Source: CAG-791 sp002449595
GTDB lineage: Bacteria; Bacillota; Clostridia; Lachnospirales; Lachnospiraceae
NCBI GenBank assembly: GCA_946539855.1
Contig: CAMNHV010000001.1
Location: forward strand, 1-64,000
Direction: 5' to 3'
Length of the DNA stretch: 64,000 bases
Positions within the stretch are counted from its first letter, which is position 1; each line of letters begins with the position of its first letter. Position numbers and translations under genes: made by a program. A model generated the notes under the pieces. The model searched no databases and was not told where the DNA came from. It saw nothing but the letters and a program-made list of their open reading frames with translations. Positions 34,199 to 42,895 of the stretch are shown piece after piece.

Positions 34199-34288
34199 CC
34201 GGATGAAATCTATATTTCCGAGTCTTCGCCACATGTAGTAATATAATAGTTAATTGTCACAAACACCGCCCTGCAGGAGGACACAAAT

Positions 34289-35512
34289 ATGAACTTTGCT
34301 GCACGCGCCAAGGAACTGGAGCCGTGGATCATCGGCAACAGGCACTGGCTGCACCAACACGCGGAGCTCTCGCTGAAAGAAGTCGAGACCACCGCATTTC
34401 TTGTCCGGAATCTCGAGGAGATCGGCATTCCGGTACAGAGCTATGACGATTATTACGGCTGCATTGCCACCATCAAGGGCACCGCGGAAGGCGCGGAAAA
34501 CGGCCCCACCTTGCTGCTGCGCGCGGACATCGACGCGCTGCCGATCACGGAGGACAGCGGCGTGGATTTCCCGAGCCTGACGGAGGGCGTGATGCACGCC
34601 TGCGGCCATGACACCCACACCGCAATGCTGCTCGGCGCGGCGAAGCTTCTGTGGGAAAAGAAGGATGAGCTGCGAGGGACGGTCAAACTGCTTTTCCAGT
34701 CCGGGGAAGAAGTGTTCATCGGCAGCCATTACTATTGGGACCAGGGCCTGCTGAACGACGTCGACGCCGCTTTCGGCATGCACGTCTGGCCGAGCGTCGA
34801 TTCCGGCAAGTTCGGCATTCTTGACGGCCCCGTCATGGCGAGCTGCGACAACTTCAAGCTGACGATCCACGGCAAGGCCGCCCACGGCTCCACGCCGCAC
34901 GTCTCGCACGACGCGCTGGTCGCCGCGGCGCAGATCATCATGAACGCGCAGACCATCGTCAGCCGCATGAACAATCCGCTGGATTCGCTCGTCGTCACGT
35001 TCGGCACGATCCGCTGCGGCACGCAGTTCAACATCATCGCGGACACCGCGGAGATGACCGGCACTGTCCGTTGCTACACGAAGCGGGCGCGCGCGATCGT
35101 CGAGCCGGCGCTGCGCAGGATCGCGGAGGACACCGCGGACGGCCTCGGCTGCACGATCGAGCTCGAGTACAACGCGCTGGAGCCCTGCACCAGAAACGAC
35201 GACCCCGAGCTCACGGAGATCGCGAGAGGGGCGGCGGCAGAGCTTTACGGCAGTGAGGCGCTGCAGGATACCCCGCCCGGAAGCGGCAGCGAGGACTTCT
35301 CCTACATCATGGACCACATCCCGCACTCCATGTTCGCCTTCATCGGCTGCCACGACGAGGAGGCCGGCGCGATCTACGCCGTCCACAACCAGAAATTCTG
35401 CATCAACGAGTCGCTCCTGCACCGGGGCAGCGCGATGTACGCGCAGTTCGCGGCGGACTATCTCGCGAAGAAGAACCCGGCGGGCGCAGCGCAGAAAGGA
35501 GGCCAGGCATGA
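34289..35512 (+). CDS. M20 family metallo-amidohydrolase, copy 2
   Basis: A 407-residue M20D-type amidohydrolase. HWLHQHAELSLKEVET opens the chain; ligands lie in MHACGHDTHTAMLLG, QSGEEVFIG and MHVWPSVDSGKFG; GKAAHGSTPHVSHDALVA is the dimerisation domain and GSGSEDFSYIMDHIPHSMF and VHNQKFCINE follow at the end. CAGGAGGACACAAAT precedes the ATG. It overlaps the next gene by four bases (ATGA), so the two are translated together. Together with AbgT they would split an imported acyl- or aroyl-amino acid. Confidence 0.94.
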   Translation: MNFAARAKELEPWIIGNRHWLHQHAELSLKEVETTAFLVRNLEEIGIPVQSYDDYYGCIATIKGTAEGAENGPTLLLRADIDALPITEDSGVDFPSLTEGVMHACGHDTHTAMLLGAAKLLWEKKDELRGTVKLLFQSGEEVFIGSHYYWDQGLLNDVDAAFGMHVWPSVDSGKFGILDGPVMASCDNFKLTIHGKAAHGSTPHVSHDALVAAAQIIMNAQTIVSRMNNPLDSLVVTFGTIRCGTQFNIIADTAEMTGTVRCYTKRARAIVEPALRRIAEDTADGLGCTIELEYNALEPCTRNDDPELTEIARGAAAELYGSEALQDTPPGSGSEDFSYIMDHIPHSMFAFIGCHDEEAGAIYAVHNQKFCINESLLHRGSAMYAQFAADYLAKKNPAGAAQKGGQA

Positions 35513-36705
35513 TCGATTTCAAGACACTGGCGAAAGAGCAGGAAGAATACGTCATCCGCTGCCGCCGCCATCTGCACCAGCACCCGGAGCTCTCCCTGAA
35601 GGAAGTGGAGACCACGAAGTTTATCGTCTCTGAGCTGGAAAAGCTTGACCACTGCGAAATCACAACTTACGACGACATTACGGGCTGCATTGCGACCTTC
35701 CACGGCACCGGCAAGGGCGGCGGGAAGAACGCCGGCAAGACTGTGATGCTCCGCGCGGACATCGACGCGCTGCCGATCCAGGAGGATCCGAACATCGTGC
35801 CTTTCTGCAGTGTGAACGACGGCGTCATGCACGCCTGCGGCCATGACTGCCACGCGGCGATGCTGCTCGGCGCGGCGCGCATCATCAACGACAACCTCGA
35901 CGCGTTCAGCGGCACAGTGAAGCTGATCTTCCAGATGGCGGAAGAGATCGGCCGCTTCGCGGAGCAGTACGTGAAGCGCGGCGCGCTCGAAGGCGTCGAC
36001 GCGATCTACGGCTCCCACGTCTGGGGTACGATCCCGTCCGGCAAGCTCAACTGCCAGGGCGGCCCGCGCATGGCGTGCAGCGACCGGTTTACGATCCAGA
36101 TCCACGGCGTTTTGGCGCACGGCAGTGCCCCGCACCTCGGCCACGACGCGATCCTCGCGGCGGCCGCGGCGGTGCTCGCGCTCCAGTCGATCGTCAGCCG
36201 CATCAACAACCCGCAGCACCCGCTCGTCGTGACGACCGGCATGATGAACGGCGGCACGAAGGAAAACATCATCACCGACCACGTCGAACTCGTCGGCACG
36301 GTGCGCACGTTTGACCGGGAGTTCCGGAACACGATGCCCGAGCGCATCCGCGAAGTCGTGGAAAACGTCGTGAAGGGCTACGGCTGCACGGCGGACTGCG
36401 ACTACTACTTCGGGCCGAGCCCGCTCCTCAACGACGCGCAGGATCTGGTCGACATCGCCCAGGGCGCGATCAAAAAGATCGCCGGCGACGACTGCCTAGT
36501 CCCGTACGAGATGTCGCTCGGCGCGGAGGACTTCGCGGTTTATACCGAGACGGTGCCCGGCGTTTATGCCTACATCGGCTCCGCGGATCACGAAAAGGGC
36601 ACCGACTATCCCAACCACAGCCCGTTCTTCAAGGTTGACGAGGACGTGCTCTGGACCGGAACTGGCGCTTATGTGCAGTTTGCGGCGGATTATCTGAATG
36701 CTTGA
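35509..36705 (+). CDS. M20 family metallo-amidohydrolase, copy 3
   Basis: A 398-residue paralogue of copy 2, with HLHQHPELSLKEVETTKF, MHACGHDCHAAMLLG, FQMAEEIGRFAEQ and SHVWGTIPSGKLN. The second acidic pair is AEEIG where others have GEE. The C-terminus has SLGAEDFAVYTETVPGVYAYIG and NHSPFFKVDED. It starts inside the stop of copy 2 (ATGA overlap) with AAAGGAGGCCAGGC upstream. Two tandem paralogues suggest different side-chain or acyl preference or a heteromer like AbgAB. Confidence 0.94.
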   Translation: MIDFKTLAKEQEEYVIRCRRHLHQHPELSLKEVETTKFIVSELEKLDHCEITTYDDITGCIATFHGTGKGGGKNAGKTVMLRADIDALPIQEDPNIVPFCSVNDGVMHACGHDCHAAMLLGAARIINDNLDAFSGTVKLIFQMAEEIGRFAEQYVKRGALEGVDAIYGSHVWGTIPSGKLNCQGGPRMACSDRFTIQIHGVLAHGSAPHLGHDAILAAAAAVLALQSIVSRINNPQHPLVVTTGMMNGGTKENIITDHVELVGTVRTFDREFRNTMPERIREVVENVVKGYGCTADCDYYFGPSPLLNDAQDLVDIAQGAIKKIAGDDCLVPYEMSLGAEDFAVYTETVPGVYAYIGSADHEKGTDYPNHSPFFKVDEDVLWTGTGAYVQFAADYLNA

Positions 36706-36767
36706 GTGATGACTGGCGCTCGGAAGGTTTGTATTAGATCATCTGACTCTTAGAATGAGAAATTAAA

Positions 36768-36789
36768 CGGCCGGCTCCTCAGCCGGCCG
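36768..36789 (-). terminator. Minus-strand terminator-like hairpin
   Basis: Perfect 9-bp stem CGGCCGGCT/AGCCGGCCG with a 4-base loop; on the minus strand it is followed by TTTAATTT, on the plus strand by no T tract. No accepted minus-strand gene lies upstream, apart from the small candidate frame at 36779-36901. It may act weakly for the plus-strand amidohydrolase transcript. Confidence 0.5.
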
Positions 36790-36901
36790 CTGGAAACGCT
36801 TTGATCGCTGCCTGAATGCGCTCGCGCACGACGGCAGCGATTTCCTGTTTGGCATTCTGTAACCCTTTTCCCCCATTCGCTCTTCGATTATTGCGTGCCA
36901 T
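36779..36901 (-). CDS. Candidate 40-residue basic helical peptide (low confidence)
   Basis: A 40-codon frame on the minus strand starting MARNNRRANGGKGL and continuing with an amphipathic-looking QEIAAVVRERIQAAIKAF segment. Its stop codon falls in the loop of the minus-strand hairpin at 36768-36789, as a terminated small gene would. Against it: no Shine-Dalgarno before the ATG and no recognised family. It may be a chance frame in the promoter region of the NSS gene. Confidence 0.25.
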   Translation of the reverse strand: MARNNRRANGGKGLQNAKQEIAAVVRERIQAAIKAFPAAG

Positions 36902-36994
36902 TTTTTGCATATATGCATATATTGATGCATAATAGTACCTAATGTCTGTATAAGACATAGAGAGAGGTGCAGTAGTTTTAGTGAGGTAAACACA

Positions 36995-38362
36995 GTGAAA
37001 GAAAAAGAAACATCCCGCAGCTCATTCACCGGGAAGCTCGGATTCGTCCTGGCGGCGGCAGGTTCCGCGGTCGGCCTGGGCAATCTGTGGCGCTTCCCCT
37101 ATCTCGCCGCGCAGTACGGCGGAGGCATCTTCCTGCTCGTCTACGTGATCCTTGCCTTCACGTTCGGCTTCACGCTGATGACCACGGAAATCGCGATCGG
37201 CAGAAAGACCGGCAAGTCCGCGATCTCCGCATTCGGCGCGCTGGACAAGCGGTTCGCCTTCATCGGCGGCCTCTCGTCGATCGTGCCCGTCATCATCACG
37301 CCCTACTATTGCGTGATCGGCGGCTGGGTCACCAAATACCTCGGCGTCTACCTGAGCAGCGCTGGGCGCGCGGCCGCGGAAGACGGCTATTTCGGCGCGT
37401 TCATCTCGCAGCCGTGGCAGCCGCTTGTGTGGTTTTTCGTGTTCGTGCTCGCGACGAGCGTCGTCGTCATCCTCGGCGTGGAAAAGGGTATTGAAAAGGC
37501 ATCCAAGATCATGATGCCGATCCTTCTCCTGCTCTCCATCGTGATCGCGATCTATTCCTGCACGAGGCCAGGCGCAATCGACGGCATCCTGTACTACGTC
37601 CGTCCGGACTTCTCGAAGCTCTCCGTCAAGACGGTGCTCGCGGCGCTCGGACAGCTGTTTTACTCGATGTCCCTCGCGATGGGCATCATGATCACGTACG
37701 GCTCTTACATGCAAAAGAGCACAGACCTGGAATCTTCTGTCCGGCAGATCGAGTTCTTTGATACGTTGATCGCGTTTCTCGCCGGCCTGATGATCATTCC
37801 GGCCGTCTTCGTCTTCTCGGGCGGCGACGAGTCGGCGATGGGCGCAGGCCCCGGCCTGATGTTCATCACGCTCCCGAAGGTCTTCCTGTCGATGCCCGGC
37901 GGGCAGCTGATCGGCGGCGCGTTCTTCTTCCTTGTGCTGTTCGCGGCGCTGACGAGCTCCATCTCCCTGATGGAGACCATCGTCTCGATCCTCATGGACC
38001 GCCTCGGCTGGAACCGCCTGTTTTCGACCGTCATGTCGACGATCTTCGTCCTGCTCGCAGGCATTCCGTCCTCGCTCGGCTTCGGCGTCTGGAGCCACGT
38101 GACGCCGCTCGGCATGGACATCCTCGACTTCTTCGACTTCCTGAGCAACACGCTGCTGATGCCGATCGTCTCGTTCCTGATCTGCTTCATTGTGGCGTAC
38201 ATTCTGAAGCCGGACTTCATCATCGAGGAAGCAAAAGCGGAAGGTGCTGCCTTCCGCACAGAAAAGTTCTATCGCTTCATGATCCGCGTCGTCGCCCCGA
38301 TCGGCATCGTCGCGATCTGGGTCAGCTCGATGGCGGCGAGCCTGGGGCTGATCAGCCTGTAA
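36995..38362 (+). CDS. Sodium-dependent amino acid transporter (NSS/SNF family)
   Basis: A 455-residue LeuT-fold symporter. The unwound helix 1 reads GFVLAAAGSAVGLGNLWRFPY, the NSS hallmark with sodium and amino-acid contacts; about eleven or twelve helices follow. Start is GTG 36995 with GAGG nine bases upstream. The preceding gap contains AT-rich palindromes (GCATATATGC near 36907, ATGTCT/AGACAT at about 36942-36958) and a -10-like TATAAG at about 36950. After the AbgT/M20 module it may recover the amino acids released by the amidohydrolases. Substrate not defined. Confidence 0.94.
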   Translation: MKEKETSRSSFTGKLGFVLAAAGSAVGLGNLWRFPYLAAQYGGGIFLLVYVILAFTFGFTLMTTEIAIGRKTGKSAISAFGALDKRFAFIGGLSSIVPVIITPYYCVIGGWVTKYLGVYLSSAGRAAAEDGYFGAFISQPWQPLVWFFVFVLATSVVVILGVEKGIEKASKIMMPILLLLSIVIAIYSCTRPGAIDGILYYVRPDFSKLSVKTVLAALGQLFYSMSLAMGIMITYGSYMQKSTDLESSVRQIEFFDTLIAFLAGLMIIPAVFVFSGGDESAMGAGPGLMFITLPKVFLSMPGGQLIGGAFFFLVLFAALTSSISLMETIVSILMDRLGWNRLFSTVMSTIFVLLAGIPSSLGFGVWSHVTPLGMDILDFFDFLSNTLLMPIVSFLICFIVAYILKPDFIIEEAKAEGAAFRTEKFYRFMIRVVAPIGIVAIWVSSMAASLGLISL

Positions 38363-38386
38363 CTTCTAAGAATTGCCTAAATTTAT

Positions 38387-38422
38387 GGCAGGACTGTCTT
38401 GCGGCAGTCCTGCCATTTTTTT
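38387..38422 (+). terminator. Intrinsic terminator after the NSS gene
   Basis: Perfect 10-bp stem GGCAGGACTG/CAGTCCTGCC with an 8-base loop, followed by A and seven T. Confidence 0.95.
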
Positions 38423-38524
38423 ACTACATCTGCAAGTCACTGCAACGGGGCTTCGGTTCCCATAACACCGGTTCCGCTCGTCTGCAAGCCACCGCACCAG
38501 TTCTATATTTACCAAATTTACTAT

Positions 38525-40054
38525 TCAATGTCCCTCCGCCATCCAGCGTGAGCGGATCGCGCGTCGCATGAGCACGATCACACACTGGATGATCGCAGCG
38601 TAGACGATGATCGTGACGATCAGCGGGGCGGTCACTTCGTAGCTGTCGAGGCGGATCGTGTCGAATACTTTCGTCATATCGTAGGCCGCCACGTATCCCA
38701 CGACGGAGGTGCCCTTGATCAGGTCGATGATCCTTTCGAAGTAGTCTTCCGCCGTGTCGGGGCCTTCGTACCACTTGAGGGCCTGGAAGAACTCCGGCGT
38801 CTCGATGTACTCGAGCCTGTAGTCGCGCTCGAGCATGCCTTCGTCCGCGGCGGCGGCGTTGATCTCCAAGAGGCGGTAGACCTCCGCGCCAAACGTCAGC
38901 GTGAAGCCGATCACCGCCGAGATGACGGCGCCTTTGCCGAGATCCCTGTAAAACCGGTAGAAAACAAGCATGATGATCATGATCGGCGGGATCCGGCGAA
39001 GCACCCACTGCACGCCTTTCGCGATGCCGCGGATGATGAAGCCCGCTCTCCTGCTGACGATGTAGAGGATGACGCCGAACGGCGTCCCGAGCAGGACCGC
39101 GAGGAGCACGATGAGGAGCGTCGTCCCGATCCCGCGCAGGAAGAGCTTCAGCCTTCCTTCCTCGAAAAATGCCCGCTTGAAGTGATTCATCAGCTCCGCC
39201 CGGTAGCCCGCGTCGGCGCTTCCGCCGCGGTCGGACGCGCCGGCCGTGCAAATGCTGATGCCGCCGCTGTAATCCGCCATGCCGAAGTAGTACATCTGCT
39301 CACGCTCGGGCGTGATCGTGATCGCGCCGCAGCCCACGTCGTACGTGCCGTTATGCACGCCCTCGAGCATCTCGGCGAAGTTCACGTTGTGGAATTCCGC
39401 CGCGTACCCGTATTCCCTGCAGAAGCCGATCGCGAGGTCGATATCGTACCCGGTCGGGCGGCCGGCGGAGTCGTACGCAAATGGAATATTGCTCGAGTCG
39501 TAGGCGATTCTGAGTGTCCCGTTCAGGTTCGGGAGGTCGCCCGCGTCCGCGCTGATCTTGTTGTCGGTGCCGCCGCCGAACCATTTCTCGTCGAGTTTTT
39601 CGAGCTGGCCGCTGCCCTTCATGCGCGCGACGTACTCGCTGTACTCGTCGCTCAGGCGGAGTCCCTTCTCATTCTGTCCGAAGATAAAAGAATAATCCGA
39701 CGCCTCCAGATAACCGTCCAGCAAGGTGAACATGTCGCTGTCGCGCAGGATCGCCCGGATGATCGGCTCGTCGTCCGCGACGCCGTCGATCTCCCCGATC
39801 AGCAGCGCCCGGTAGACGCTGTCGCGGGTGTCGTAGACGCGGACCTGTGCCTCCGGCATCGCCCTCTTCGCGGCATCCTCAAAGATATAGCCATCCGCGA
39901 CGCCGATCGTGACCGAGGCGTCGTTGAAGTCTTCCAGCTTCTCCGGCGCGCCGCCTGACTTTTTCCCGCAGGCGGCCAGCACGCACATCAGGGCGAGGAG
40001 GGCTGTGAGGATGGGCGGTAATGCTTTTCTCCGAAATGTTACTCTCCTGCTCAT
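38525..40054 (-). CDS. Fused amino-acid ABC transporter binding protein and permease
   Basis: 509 residues. A lipoprotein signal peptide (ILTALLALMCVLAACGKKSGG) is followed by two type 2 binding-protein segments, the first SVTIGVADGYIFEDAAKRAM to LEKLDEKWFGG, the second TLRIAYDSSNIPFAYDS to DYSGGISICTAG, then a His/Glu/Gln-type permease with LFLRGIGTTLLIVLLAVLLG and the EAA-like region AEVYRLLEINAAAADEGMLE. The second segment seems to lack its last lobe. ATG 40054 has AGAGGAGAAG ten bases upstream. It overlaps the stop of the lysozyme-domain gene by ATGA. No ATPase gene is in the window. It probably imports a polar amino acid or, given its partner, a wall-derived compound. Confidence 0.85.
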   Translation of the reverse strand: MSRRVTFRRKALPPILTALLALMCVLAACGKKSGGAPEKLEDFNDASVTIGVADGYIFEDAAKRAMPEAQVRVYDTRDSVYRALLIGEIDGVADDEPIIRAILRDSDMFTLLDGYLEASDYSFIFGQNEKGLRLSDEYSEYVARMKGSGQLEKLDEKWFGGGTDNKISADAGDLPNLNGTLRIAYDSSNIPFAYDSAGRPTGYDIDLAIGFCREYGYAAEFHNVNFAEMLEGVHNGTYDVGCGAITITPEREQMYYFGMADYSGGISICTAGASDRGGSADAGYRAELMNHFKRAFFEEGRLKLFLRGIGTTLLIVLLAVLLGTPFGVILYIVSRRAGFIIRGIAKGVQWVLRRIPPIMIIMLVFYRFYRDLGKGAVISAVIGFTLTFGAEVYRLLEINAAAADEGMLERDYRLEYIETPEFFQALKWYEGPDTAEDYFERIIDLIKGTSVVGYVAAYDMTKVFDTIRLDSYEVTAPLIVTIIVYAAIIQCVIVLMRRAIRSRWMAEGH

Positions 40055-41295
40055 GGTGCAGTCTTCTCCTCTTGCGCCGTTCCTGCTGATGATGATGCGC
40101 TCGTTGATGACGTCGCGTTCGTTGATGATGTCGTGCTCGTTGACGTTGCGTTCGTTGATGTAGCGTTTGTTGATGATGTCGCTTCCGGTGATGCTGCCGC
40201 GTTCTCCGCCGCGGTGCACTCCCGCTCGATGCGGTCGGCGCTCTCGGCGCGGTCGAAGACGAGCGTGAAGTAGTCGTCGTGATACGGGTCGTACGGGACC
40301 TCGTAGTACTTGAGCCAGTAGTAGCAGGCGTCGACGACCTTTTCGGCGTGGCGGATCATGTAGTTCATGGAGCTGTAGCGGTCGGACTCGAGGATCCGGA
40401 TCAGGTAGTTGGCCTGCATTTCGGGGTCGCTGATGTCGAACTAGCGGCCCTCGCCGCGGCCGCCGGGGCTGAACCACTGGTCGGCGAAGCGGTACAGTTC
40501 CTCCTTTTTGTCGTAGGCGGTGAACTGGGCGTAGCCGTAGCCGCCGTCGAGGTTGACCCACTTCTGGTCCTTGTTGAAGTAGCCGTTCGTCACGCCGCCG
40601 TGGCGCGACTCCAGGAAGTCTTTGCGGTCGATCAGGCGCTCGTTGAGCTGGTCGGTGTAGGTGTCGTCGTCGATGCCCCAGAGCTCGTTGTTGTAGTCCT
40701 CGAGGGTGCCCGCCTTCAGCTTGGACTCGGCGTTCAGGTTGCACATGATGCCGAGGACCGCGGTCTTGTTGCCACCGTAGTAGTCCATCAGCACTTCCCA
40801 GATGATCTGCTGCTCCGGGCGGGTGTCGCCGGGTTCTTCCTCGGCGGCGGTGTTTTCCGCTTCTCGCTGCTGGAGATGCTCCATGGGGATGAGCTCCACC
40901 TGGCGCTTTTGGGCCGCCGACGCGTTCTCGCGCTTCAGGAAGCTGCCCGGGATCACGGCCTCCGTGATGAGAAAGATGATGAGCGCGATGAGAATAGTGA
41001 GGCTGCCGATCCGCCATCTGCGCGGGATCATGCCGCTGCGGAGGCTGCGCTCGACTCTTTTCGCGCGGTTGCGCTCGCGGATCTGCGCCTCTTCCACCGC
41101 GCGCAGGAACCTGCGGTCGGCCTCGCGCCGCCGCCGGCTGATCCTGACGCCGCGGGCATCGCGGTCCCGCAGGTACTCCTCGCTCCGCTGCGCGAGCCGG
41201 TCGTACCGCTCCTGGCGGGTCTGGTAGTATCTGTGGACGCGGTCGGCGCGGCCGGTGTAGTCTCTTCTTCGTCTTCGGGTTGTGAATGGTCTCAT
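40051..41295 (-). pseudogene. Lysozyme-domain membrane protein interrupted by one in-frame TAG
   Basis: The frame runs for 414 sense and stop codons with a single TAG at 40441-40443 (codon 285). Upstream part, 284 residues: very basic N-terminus, one transmembrane helix (IGSLTILIALIIFLITEAVI), then the phage-tail-type lysozyme-like domain from YYGGNKTAVLGIMCNLNAESK to YGYAQFTAYDKKEELYRFADQW. After the TAG the same frame continues FDISDPEMQANYLIRILESD and further domain sequence (HAEKVVDACYYWLKYYEVP), then a Ser/Thr/Asn-rich tail. The final stop overlaps the next ATG. The TAG thus falls inside one domain. It is either a recent nonsense mutation or a read-through site. Confidence 0.8.
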
Positions 41296-41406
41296 TTATT
41301 TTTTTGCTTATATGGCGCTTCTATTTTTGAGCAGTCACGTCCTTTTACAATTATCACAGCAGCTTATCATTCTAATCTTTTTAATTCGCTGCTGCTCTTT
41401 TAGTAA

Positions 41407-42744
41407 TCAGAAGAACCGCAGCGGCTCGTAGAGGTCGCGGATCTTTCTCAGAAGTTCCATCACGTCATGCTCGCCGGTGCAGGCGCGCTCCGGGTGGACC
41501 GGGACGCCGCGGAAGGTCGGGATGTCCTTCTGCAGTTTTTCAAGCATCTGTTTCTGGGCGCGCTCGATCGTCGCGAATTCGTTGTAGATGTAGACGCCGC
41601 AGATTCCCTCCGCGTCGCCCTGGCTGCGGATCGCGGTCCGGACAGTCCCCGATTCGGCCAATGGCTGGATCGCCTGGATGAGCTTTTTCGCTTCATCTTC
41701 CTTGACGACGACCTTCAGGTAGACGATCTCTTCCGGCGTGAAGTTTCCGCCCTCGAGGCAGTTCCTGTAGGGGGTGGCGGCCATGTGGGCGAGGACGGGC
41801 TTTTCTTCGTCCCGGACTTCGCCCTGATGGAAGATGTAGGACTTCCCGTTGCGTATCGTGTAGACGAAATAGCTGAGGGACAGCGATTCAAGCTTTTCTC
41901 TGACGCGTTTGCTGTCGTGCGGGCTGATGTTCACCGACCGCAGGTAGGACGCGGAGCCGAGGTCGTAGAGCGCGGCGCCGTCCATCACGATCATCGGGAG
42001 CTTCAGCTGGACTGCGCGCAGCTGTGCGGAGTAAAAGGCGGGCGCGTGGCGGATCTGCAGGCAGATCAGGGCGCCGTCGGAGCAGAGGCGGTTCAGCTGG
42101 AAGAGCACTGCGGGGGTGAGGCCGGTGCGCGGGTCGGGCACGAGATCGTGCACATCCACGAAAAAGACCTGGTTGCGGTCTTTGCGGCGCGGCAGGCGGA
42201 AGGTGTTGACGCCGATCGCCACGACGGTGCCGATCAGGATGTCCGCCATCTGGTTCGCGGCGCGGATCAGCGGCTGCTCGACGTAAGGGAAATTGATGAC
42301 AAAGCAGAGGAAGACGATCGCTGCGATGCCGGAGGTTTCGGGCTTTTTGATCGAGACGGCGGTGTAGAGGCACAGGCCGATGCCGGCCGCGATCAGCAGG
42401 TAGAGAAGCATGCTGTTCGCGCCGATCGCGGGGAACACCGTGATCAGAATGAGCAGCGCGAGGCCATAGACGAGGCCGGTCCCGGAGCCGATGAAGCGGC
42501 TGGCCGCGTACTCCGCCGCCGTCGAGACGTAAGGCTGCATGCAGGCGATCGCCGTGATCGGGGCCTCCGCGGACATCGTGCCCGCGCGGAATCCCCGCAG
42601 GTAGCTGATCACCAGGCAGATCAGCACGGCGACCGACGTTTTCGTGATGCGCTGGCCGACGCGCGGAAGCCGGAATCTTCTCCCGGTGCCGTATTCTGTT
42701 CCTGTGGTGCTGTGGCGGCGGTTGTTCATGACACAATTATACAT
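41407..42744 (-). CDS. ArAE/FUSC-type membrane protein with HAD-like C-terminal domain
   Basis: 445 residues. Residues about 30-185 hold six hydrophobic helices of the aromatic-acid-exporter type (KTSVAVLICLVISYLRG, APITAIACMQPYVSTAAEY). From residue 190 a soluble domain resembles Cof-type HAD proteins (VFFVDVHDLVPDP, LTPAVLFQLNRLCSDGALICLQ, MIVMDGAALYDLG), but motif I reads DVHD in place of DxDGT, so it is probably not a phosphatase. The start is uncertain: no Shine-Dalgarno precedes ATG 42744, and a TATAAT at 42736-42741 would put transcription near ATG 42729, suggesting a leaderless message. Function unknown; export of small acids is possible. Confidence 0.7.
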   Translation of the reverse strand: MYNCVMNNRRHSTTGTEYGTGRRFRLPRVGQRITKTSVAVLICLVISYLRGFRAGTMSAEAPITAIACMQPYVSTAAEYAASRFIGSGTGLVYGLALLILITVFPAIGANSMLLYLLIAAGIGLCLYTAVSIKKPETSGIAAIVFLCFVINFPYVEQPLIRAANQMADILIGTVVAIGVNTFRLPRRKDRNQVFFVDVHDLVPDPRTGLTPAVLFQLNRLCSDGALICLQIRHAPAFYSAQLRAVQLKLPMIVMDGAALYDLGSASYLRSVNISPHDSKRVREKLESLSLSYFVYTIRNGKSYIFHQGEVRDEEKPVLAHMAATPYRNCLEGGNFTPEEIVYLKVVVKEDEAKKLIQAIQPLAESGTVRTAIRSQGDAEGICGVYIYNEFATIERAQKQMLEKLQKDIPTFRGVPVHPERACTGEHDVMELLRKIRDLYEPLRFF

Positions 42745-42832
42745 GATATTGGGGGTTCGCGGTGCCGCTCGTCCGCTTGGAATGCGCGATGTCGGCAGTT
42801 TGATGCACCGCTCATTGCTATTAACAAAAGAT

Positions 42833-42860
42833 GGCCGGCTGGGGATGTCCCAAACCGGCC
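42833..42860 (-). terminator. Terminator-like hairpin after the lipoprotein gene
   Basis: Minus-strand stem GGCCGG (42855-42860) with CCGGCC (42833-42838), extended by GGG/CCC, followed by ATCTTTTGTT. It lies 36 bp after the stop of the lipoprotein gene. Confidence 0.7.
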
Positions 42861-42895
42861 AATGTTACTTCTGTTTAATTGAGGCTGTTGCTTGT

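Noticed and set aside
34289..36705. True abgA-abgB heteromer genes
   Set aside because: The neighbourhood fits, but both proteins look like complete M20D amidohydrolases with their own metal ligands, so I named them by family only.
38525..41017. One 830-codon protein including the ABC fusion
   Set aside because: The first 320 residues are an out-of-frame, Arg/Pro-rich reading of the lysozyme-domain gene. The real start is ATG 40054 with a lipoprotein signal and AGGAG.
40051..41295. Prophage remnant
   Set aside because: The phage-type lysozyme-like domain is attached to a membrane anchor, and no other phage genes (capsid, tail, integrase) are nearby. A cellular wall-remodelling protein is more likely.
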